Shown here piece after piece: positions 56,701-64,000 of a stretch of DNA of 64,000 nucleotides. Position numbers and translations under genes: made by a program. A model generated the notes under the pieces. The model searched no databases. It was given only the letters and a program-made list of their open reading frames with translations, and was not told where the DNA came from. The number at the start of each line of letters is the position of its first letter. Positions within the stretch are counted from its first letter, which is position 1. Source of the DNA: Mytilus edulis (lineage: Eukaryota; Mollusca; Bivalvia; Mytilida; Mytilidae). The DNA lies in contig NC_092349.1 of the NCBI RefSeq assembly GCF_963676685.1, forward strand, positions 58,449,431 through 58,513,430, written 5' to 3'.

Positions 56701-57939
56701 CAGTACCGAAGTACTGACTATTGAACTGAAAGATAGTCCTACAGCATCGGTATCGTCCCAGTGCTGTAAAAAATGAAAACAAACGTTCATATTCCTTCAG
56801 GCAATACGGACACAGACTATTACTGGCTATTATATTGAGACCCTTTAGGAGTTAAACCTTTTGTGTTTTTGCTTTCCAAACTTATTGTCACCAGCCGTGC
56901 AGCAACACAATAGTAGTTTATTTATACATTAAAGATTACAAAAATGATAGAAATTCAGAGATCTATATGCAGTCTCCATATTAGGTGTTTGTATTTAGCA
57001 AGGTAATAATCACTTCGATGCTGGGAAAGTTTAAAATACAAACCCTAAAAGATTTGCCCGACCCCTTCAATTGTTTTAATAATTAGATAACACTCAGATA
57101 TAAGCTAGAGAGTCCCTGTCGAGGTTCAGTAAACGACACAAATATGACATGGTATAGTATCGTTCACGCCTTTATATCTCCTTAGGTATGTCTTGTCAGT
57201 TTGGTGACAAGTAAACATTTTTGCTTGAAAAAGAGCATAACAAAACAAGGCATTTTTAAAAATAAAATTGATTAGATTCAAACAAAACAAACTTCAACCA
57301 AATGCTCAATTGCTGATATCTGTATTCTTCGTCAGGTAGCATTTAAAGGCTAAGTGACTTGGATGGAGAGTTGTCTCATAGGCATCCATACCACATCTTC
57401 TTATTTATAAAGAATGTTTCTTGATTAGAAAGTTCATCAAAATGAACTGCCAGGAAGTATTTAGACTGATCCTTCGAACACTTTTTCTTAAAATGTCATG
57501 CACACAAGTTGGGGAATGATTTTCAATGATAGATATCATTTATGAAAATGAGTTTATAAAACTCATTGGACTGTAGCAAGTCTGATACCGCGTGATGTAA
57601 ATGTGATATATTCAGTTACAATAACGTAAACGGTACCAATTTTGATGCACCAGTTGCGTATTTCGACAAATAATGTCTCTTCCGTGATGCTCAAGGCCAA
57701 AATATATTCGAATATCTAAAATCTAATATAAATGTTGAATCAAATCAAGAAAGACATCAAGCCAAATTCACAAGCAATAAAATCATCAGACGCATGTCTT
57801 AAAGACGTCCAATAAAGACATGCTAGACAACTGCCGATGCAGCATAAACTGAAATTTATGAAAATAGCACGTGCTTTCGGCAATACACCATAACGTGTAA
57901 AGGGATGCATTCATTTCCTAGGTATGTAAAAAGTAAAAT
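56701..57939. other. Intergenic region
   Basis: Contains a minus-strand fragment of the AAGATGTGG family at 57358-57405 (GGATGGAGAGTTGTCTCATA ... ATACCACATCTTCTT). Nothing else recognised. Confidence 0.5.
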
Positions 57940-58070
57940 AACAAAAATACCGAACTCCAAGGAAAATTTAAACGAAAAGTTCTTTATCAAATGGCAAAAT
58001 CGAAGCTCAAACACATCAAATGGAAAACAACTGCTATTTTCCTGAGTTTGTAAGTTCAAAATAACAAATA
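57940..58070 (-). mobile_element. Short 3'-tail fragment (second tail type)
   Basis: CCGAACTCCAAGGAAAATTT, AGTTCTTTATCAAATGGC and CAAATGGAAAACAACTGC match the tail at 54825-54925. Minus orientation. Confidence 0.6.
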
Positions 58071-58273
58071 ATGCAAAACGACTGCAAATACAAATGTGGA
58101 GTTCCATATGGGTACAGTCAATGATGTTTAATCAGTGGAAAATGAAAATGGCAAAAATTAACCTCCCTTGCAAGACTGAAAATTTTACTCTTCAGTGTGT
58201 TGTCACCATTTACAATGAGAAATTGAACAAAACGTCTAAAAGAAATAATTCACAATGCTTTTCAACTTAAAAA

Positions 58274-59480
58274 ATGGTACCATACGCTATACATTTTATT
58301 ACTCTGGGATACCATACGGCATATTTTGTTAATGGTGAACAAAAAGGTAAAACATTCTACACAGCGGAACACGTGATCAGTATGCTGGAGTTTCTTATCG
58401 ACAACATATTTGTTGAATTTGGAGGTAGAATTTTTCAACAAATTGTCGGCATACCTATGTGAATGAACTGTGCGCCTCTCCTTGACGACCTCTTCTTATT
58501 TTCAGATGAGTCGGAGTTCCATCAGAAACTTGTCATAAAACAAGAAGATAAAAGAATCCAGATAATATTTATTTAACATTCAGATATATTGATGATGTTC
58601 TTTCCATTAACAATCTAAATTTTTCTGATTTGGTTCCATTAATATATCCCTCAGAACTAGAATTTAAAAAAAACAACAGACACGACTTCCTTCGCCTCAT
58701 TTTTAGACTTATACCTAGAATTTGACATACGCAGTAATCTCAGTACCAGAATCTATGACAAACGAGATGATTTTAATTTTGAAATTATAATTCCCCCCAC
58801 CTTAGTATCAATAAACCAACTTCACCTGCATATGTGATATATATTTCTTAACTTATTCGGTATTCTAGAGTTTGCAGCTGCTACTCAGACTTTTGAAATC
58901 GTTGTTTATCATCTTAATAATGTGTTTTAGTTTTCTTTTATTTGTCTTTGTGAATATAACTTTTACTATTTAGTCTATTTTTGGTGAAATCCATTTGACG
59001 TTGCTCTGTACATCCCGTCATTGTGTTATTGGGCTATGGTAAATTTTTGTATTCGTGTCTTTTTTTTTTACTATATAATGTGCTTTGTCTACAAACCTTT
59101 TGATGTTTCTTTGTTGCATATTTGTTTGTCTTAAAGTGATTAAGATTATAACACAATGTCGACTGCTGTACTTGTATTTTTGACATTTTTAACTAATATG
59201 TCTGTTTGTTTTGTTCACACATCGTTATCAATATAATGGCCTTTTATGAGAATGTCATACAAGTGAGAGGTTTCGCTAGCTATAAAACCAGGTTTAATCA
59301 ACCATTTTCTTCATAATAAAATGCCTATACCAAGTCAGGAATATGACAGTTGTTATCCATCCGTTTGATGTGTCTGAGCTTTTGATTTTGCCATTTCATA
59401 AGGTACTTTCCGTTTTGAATTTTCCTCGGAGTTTGGTAATTTTTTTATTTTACTTTTTGCACGCATGTTCATCGCTTGGA
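58274..59480 (+). pseudogene. Penelope-like reverse transcriptase, decayed, with tail
   Basis: Reads VPYAIHFI..., TAEHVISMLEFLIDNIFVEF, GRIFQQIVGIPM, then after an in-frame stop and shifts NCAPLLDDLFLFSDESEFHQ, RYIDDVLSINNLNF (the catalytic YxDD is present) and YDKRDDFNFEI. In intact relatives these motifs form the palm and fingers of a reverse transcriptase, which copies the element RNA at the target. Here at least a stop at 58459, a stop before the YIDD segment and further shifts kill it. The tail from about 58850 to 59480 (including 59140-59480) is the source type for the minus-strand fragments at 48510, 54800 and 57940. Assignment to Penelope-like elements is from memory of the GIPM and YIDD motifs. 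Confidence 0.75.
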
Positions 59481-61570
59481 CTCTTCTTACAATCAGTTCA
59501 CAGGAAAACTATCTGGTAAATAGTTGTAAGAGAAAACATATACAAACAGAATTACCATATCATGTTATTATTTCCCTCTTAATATAGAAAGCGATGAGTA
59601 CAGCAAGTTTCATGAGTTATGTGTAAAATTGGTTTGAAATACTGATATTGGGATACATTCATCAAGTACAAACTTAATTTCTCTACTGGCTGTATATGTC
59701 ACAGAAAAACGCACACTCATTCGTCACAGAAACACGCCTTATTCTGATGCAAAAACCTAAAAAGTTTTTAAAATATTACAAAATCTTTCAAAGTATATCT
59801 AATTTTGTTGACATTTTTCCCATTAATGTTTTAAACTGAACAAACATAACTTGTATATCCTTATATTCACAGAAAGTCAATATGGTTTATTGAATGTTCC
59901 AGTGAAAGTGGACTGATCAGAACTTTGTAATGAAAAATAGATTGATTTTAGAAAACTGTACCATTTTAACGACTGTGGAGAAAATTCTGATGATTGGTGT
60001 ATGGAAAGAGGATTAGTTCTTGTATATACGTGATATTAGTAATTTAAAGTTAAGATTAACATTCTTTTTTAAGGCTGTATGCACAAACATGTAATGAAAT
60101 TATATAGATTTAGCAAGAAAGCAAAATAAAATGTATTCACAGGTATATTTCAAATACAACATAGTCTAGCAGGTATTATTTCAAAACGCACAATTGTGGT
60201 TTCGATCAATATGGTTATCAAAGTAAACAAACTAATGATTTTGTTACCTTTATGATAAGAAAAGTTACTTTTCTATAGTTCCCGCCCGTTACAGTTCACA
60301 CTGACAGAATATCACTTGAGCTGCTAATTTGTCCTATAGATTTCAGTGTTGTTCTTGTACAAAATAAAACCTCCAATTTCATCATAAAATGGGTTAAAGT
60401 CCTACCTCTGAATTCAACGACTGTGTTTAGTCTATCGGATGCATATCTTAAAATCCTGCATTTGAGAAATGATTGGTACCCCTTTTAAGTGTTGTTGCAT
60501 CATTAAGTCCTGTGTTGTTTTTAGAACGATTCGTATGGCAGAGGCATCAAATAAGTCATATTGAAACAGCTATTTCAACTCAACAGTAAACAACGTAATA
60601 TTTAAAGCAATACTAGTCAAGACAACTGACTCAGAGGGATCTTCTTAACCTGCTGATTTTTGTGATCTTCTTTCCATGATATGATATAAAAATAATGAGA
60701 TGTGTTATTATTGCAAATGATACAACTATCCACCAAAGTTAAGATCAATTGAATGTAAGCAATGCAGGATTTTGTTCATGGAAATTGTTCTTTGTATGTA
60801 GTGAAATGTAAATATTTTAATGATTACTTTCCGTTCGTTTGCCAAATTATGTCAATTTTTTTTTACATTAAGTCAAAAATAATAAACTAAAATAAATCCA
60901 TGAATAATTTTTAGGAAATTGGAATCATTTAATAGAATACAAATGAACACTCATGCAATTGAAATAAAGAAATATGTAATAAGAATGAAATATTATTCAA
61001 GGAAAATGCATGTCTATAAACATTAGAGCTTTTCAGTTACTTAACTCTCGCTCAGGTTGTTATCAGCCTTCTGTCATGTATCAGTAGTTATCATATACTT
61101 AGCATTGATATGATAGCTTTTGCATATGTGTAATGAGCGGAAGTGCACAAGCCATATCTTCCCACCCGGGCTGATAACCCATATCAGGTGCATCTCGTGC
61201 ACAAAACCCATATCAGTGCCTCTCGTGCAAGTTACTTCCGGTGTTTCCGGTATCGGTTGTTTACTTTTCCATTGTGACGTCAGATATTTTTTTTGGGTAG
61301 TTTAGTACTTGCTAAAAAATGCCAATGACAATTATGAATCATTTTATAGTACAACAAACATGGAGACTCCGAGTAGTAATGATCATAAAACTCTTCCAAA
61401 ATTTCAATGTTTCAAAATGCTTCTATAGGAAATGTTACTATTATTATATAAGGAGGTAGTGCTGCTGTTGTTGAACAATTATAGTATATTTCATTCATAA
61501 TTTAACTTCTTTATAAAGTTTTTGACTGTTTTAGTTATTGCATTTATTCATTTGCCTTACATAAAACTAT
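59481..61570. other. Intergenic region
   Basis: Near 61130-61250 short blocks CCGGGCTGATAACCCATATC, CTCGTGCACAAAACCCATAT and GCCTCTCGTGC are related to the core of the hairpin at 61571-61752. Around 60690 there is a weak AAGATGTGG-family trace (ATGAGATGTGTTATTATTGC). No gene seen. Confidence 0.5.
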
Positions 61571-61752
61571 TGTCGGAAGTATATGATAAAGCGATTAATA
61601 CATGGCCTTTTCCATATCAGCCTGGGTATCATCCCTCGACGCATATCAGCACCTCGACTCCGTCTCGGGCTGATATGGGGGTCTCGGGATGATACCCAGG
61701 CTGATATGGAAAAGGCCATGTATTAATCTCTATTTATCAGACTTCCAGAAAC
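61571..61752. mobile_element. Fold-back element with long inverted repeat arms
   Basis: Arms include a perfect 43-bp stretch (GATTAATACATGGCCTTTTC ... GGTATCATCCC) at 61593-61635 and inverted at 61686-61728, extended outward with small gaps through TGATAAA and GGAAGT. The centre is CG-rich (CTCGACTCCGTCTCGGGC). The transcript or single strand would fold into one long hairpin. Confidence 0.85.
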
Positions 61753-61842
61753 AAACGTGTTTTATATATCTCGAACCTTGGGGATAAGAATATGTAAAAT
61801 AGGTTACAGAAACACACCAATACAATAAAACTAGAATATCCA

Positions 61843-63898
61843 TTAGTAACAAGTCAAATATAGGTCATCACTTTGTACAGGTAGGCCACGTGTGTAGAAA
61901 ACCCAATGAGGAACACTAGCTGTGTGTAGTGTCTCGCCTGATGAAACAAGGGCACAAGATTTGCTGGCGATATTATAATTGAACCCCATACAGTTTTCTC
62001 TATTCGAGCATATAAATCCACAACGTTGTTCATTGATCAATGTGTACTCTTCCAAAATTTTCATCATTGCTTGTTTATCAACCATACCGCATGTTCCAAA
62101 CTTTCCAGGAAACGGTGCTGAAATTAAGTAAGTAAGTTTAACATATATTAGACAATAAATATGAATATTACATACAAATACATACATTTTTAACTTATTT
62201 GACCCCCCAAAACGTTTTCTCTATATAATTTAACTCAAACCAGAGGTAACCTGTCTAACGCGGTCAGTGGTCACCTATTTGTGTCTTCATTTCGACTGTT
62301 GACAACGGTCATTTTAATGTTTTAAACTAACGGCATAATCATGCCGAAAAATATTTGTGTTCAGTATCGAAGTTAAAATGAAAATCGGATCACATCTTCA
62401 ACGGAGATTCTGCAATAGGAGGTGAATTCCTCGTGTTCCACTCCTTGCCGTTTCCATTGAAAACCGTATCACCGACGTATTTCTCCACGAATATTAAAAA
62501 ATCTGGAATCCGCCATTTGTTTTTGATTGGCACAAAAACCATAACTCTACCGATTGAAAAGACTAAAATAATTTGCCCCGATCTCGACCATAGTCGATCT
62601 CGGATTCAAAATTTTTGGAACCTCATTTCAAAGGTCACCTCTCTTGAGCGGTCACTTTTGAAACTTCCCAAGAGTAACTGCTCAATACAGGTTTGACTGT
62701 ACAGACTCAGGACTATTCATTATTCCCAGTCCTTCATTGTCTTTTGTTTTGTAATTTGTGAATATGACAGATTCGCCGCTACAAAAGATCGAAAGATCAG
62801 ATCCAGTGATTGATTTTTAAAAAGATTGATTGCAAATACTCTACCGGCACGAAAACGAATAACAAAAACAAAAGAACAACAAAGAAAAAACCGCAACAAA
62901 CAATAGGAAAAAAACTTTATCGTAGTAGTAGTTTCATTTTTACTGCTATAACACGAGGAATATTTATGTTCATATGATAACTAGCATTTCAAATATCCCG
63001 GTGTCCTTGCTATCAAAGATTTCACTGACATTAGAAGGTCTGCTTCGTGTCTTGTGATTATTCTTCAAATGGACTTCACCAAGCTAGACTCTTTGATAAA
63101 CATGATGATTTTACTTTCCCCACTGTCAACTTCTTATTTCTTCGTTGTTACATATACTTTGCAACATTTTATGGCATTAACAAATCTCAATATATGTGTT
63201 ACTCTTGTGCATGTTCACATTTTAACGACTTTAAACAACCCAAGCCACTCTAGATTAATATTCTATAAATAATGTCATAAAATTTCGAGGTAGATTTGTT
63301 TAAAGCTTGAAGACTTTATATACAAAAACTTGAATTCGTAAATTTTGAATTCGGTTTCGACATGTACGATAGGAATACAAAAAACTGGTTCATGAAGTGT
63401 GAAGTCATAATAGAAGAAACATATTCCTGTGTTTGTTAAAACGAAGAGATCTAAGCGACTATATATTGTCTCCAACGACAGGTACATACACCATTTTTAA
63501 ACCTCTAATAAAACAAAATTCTGCGAAAAAGGAAAGTTAATAAAAAAGATGTTGCATAAACTCCAAATTTTTAAAGGGCTGATAAAATTCTTTGATATTC
63601 AATTTAAGACAACACTTGACGAGGCTTCTGAATTTAAATAATGATATCAAAACGAGAAAACATAAAACAGGTGTTATAGTATCCCTTTCAAGATTATATT
63701 TTATTCGAATTATTCAAGCTGTTTAAAAAAATACATATACTAAATCTAGCAAAATTAGCAAATTTACCTTCAATGTAAATTATCCAGTTCCCAGAAGCAC
63801 CATATGACGTCATAATCCCCGTTGACGTTTTGACAAAGGGCTCCGGATCTGTCCAATTGTAGACTTCATCCACATATAGAGAAAGTCCCTTTCCAAGA
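61843..63898 (-). CDS. PAN/apple-like domain protein, last two exons (partial)
   Basis: Exon 63769-63898 (acceptor TGTTTTTTTAG, donor GTAAAT) joins in phase to the last exon 61843-62117, which ends with TAA. The first exon gives LGKGLSLYVDEVYNWTDPEP...ASGNWIIYIE with an N-W-T glycosylation site. The second gives a six-cysteine-like module: GTCGMVDKQ, then NEQRCGFICSNRENCMGF, NYNIASKSCALVS. This spacing (C-x3-C-x5-C-GFNYN...C) resembles PAN/apple or related lectin-type domains of secreted or surface proteins that bind ligands. The protein's 5' part lies beyond the right edge; name and full architecture cannot be given. The intron holds a decayed reverse transcriptase piece and a candidate element. 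Confidence 0.65.
62231..62701. mobile_element. Candidate TIR element in the PAN-gene intron
   Basis: Left CTCAAACCAGAGGTAACCTG with CGGTCAGTGGTCACC, right GGTCACCTCTCTTGAGCGGTC ... CAGGTTTGACTGTAC. The (A)AACCTGT/GGTCACC blocks are inverted but diverged. Confidence 0.4.
63015..63260 (+). pseudogene. Short reverse transcriptase element remnant
   Basis: Frames around 63075-63145 read ARLFDKHDDFTFPTVNF, the counterpart of the YDKRDDFNFEI segment at 58760-58790, preceded by a trace of the T-R-R-S-A-S-C type segment. Frame breaks on both sides show decay. Confidence 0.55.
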
Positions 63899-64000
63899 CT
63901 AAAAAAACATTTTCCCATGCCATCCAGATTGAATGAGAGGACATTTTACATGTTCAAGTGGTCCTGGAATGAAGCTGTTTTCAAGGTCTTCAATAACGCC

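Noticed and set aside
1..64000. rRNA or tRNA genes
   Set aside because: I saw no rRNA-like blocks and no cloverleaf with GTTCRANNC and a matching acceptor stem. A tRNAscan run would be needed to exclude a tRNA fully.

Overview
This is a window of animal nuclear DNA, most likely from a bivalve mollusc close to Mytilus. It is AT-rich. Its genes are split into short exons with canonical splice sites, and much of the rest is degenerate mobile DNA. The dispersed repeats include the GGGGCAT/CCGTTCGT family, the AAGATGTGG...GAGACAACTCT family and a Penelope-like reverse transcriptase family, which I associate from memory with mussel genomes. There is no bacterial, organellar or CRISPR signal.

Left part (0.4-16.5 kb, minus strand): two genes run leftwards. 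The upstream one is SPRING1 (SREBF pathway regulator, C12orf49 in human). Four exons covering its conserved cysteine-rich luminal part were found; the first exon with the membrane anchor was not. Only 111 bp after its stop codon begins a second gene of 11 exons, which together encode 562 residues with a TBC-like (Rab-GAP-like) fold in the C-terminal half. I could not name this protein. Three of its exon-intron boundaries carry tandem copies of themselves in the adjoining intron.

Centre (16.6-30.5 kb): a gene-poor stretch made of nested elements. It holds a TIR element with internal tandem repeats, a TTAA/piggyBac-type element, an hAT-like element with a perfect 8-bp target duplication, and a 5-kb element with GTTCGCCC-rich ends and a perfect 9-bp target duplication. 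That last element itself contains other inserts, an inverted-plus-tandem array and an element with CG-rich palindromic ends.

Centre-right (30.5-42 kb, plus strand): a complete RNFT1/RNFT2-type gene, a membrane-anchored RING ubiquitin ligase with 8 coding exons and a perfect C3HC4 RING. SPRING1 and this RNFT gene are divergent neighbours, as C12orf49 and RNFT2 are on human chromosome 12, so this looks like an old conserved pair. The RNFT introns hold at least six recognisable elements.

Right part (42-64 kb): mostly repeats and reverse transcriptase remnants on both strands. At the right edge are the last two exons of a minus-strand gene with a PAN/apple-like cysteine domain; its 5' part lies outside the window.

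Functionally, SPRING1 belongs to the SREBP/S1P sterol pathway in the Golgi and RNFT to ER-associated ubiquitination. Nothing in the sequence shows a direct link between them beyond the shared divergent arrangement.
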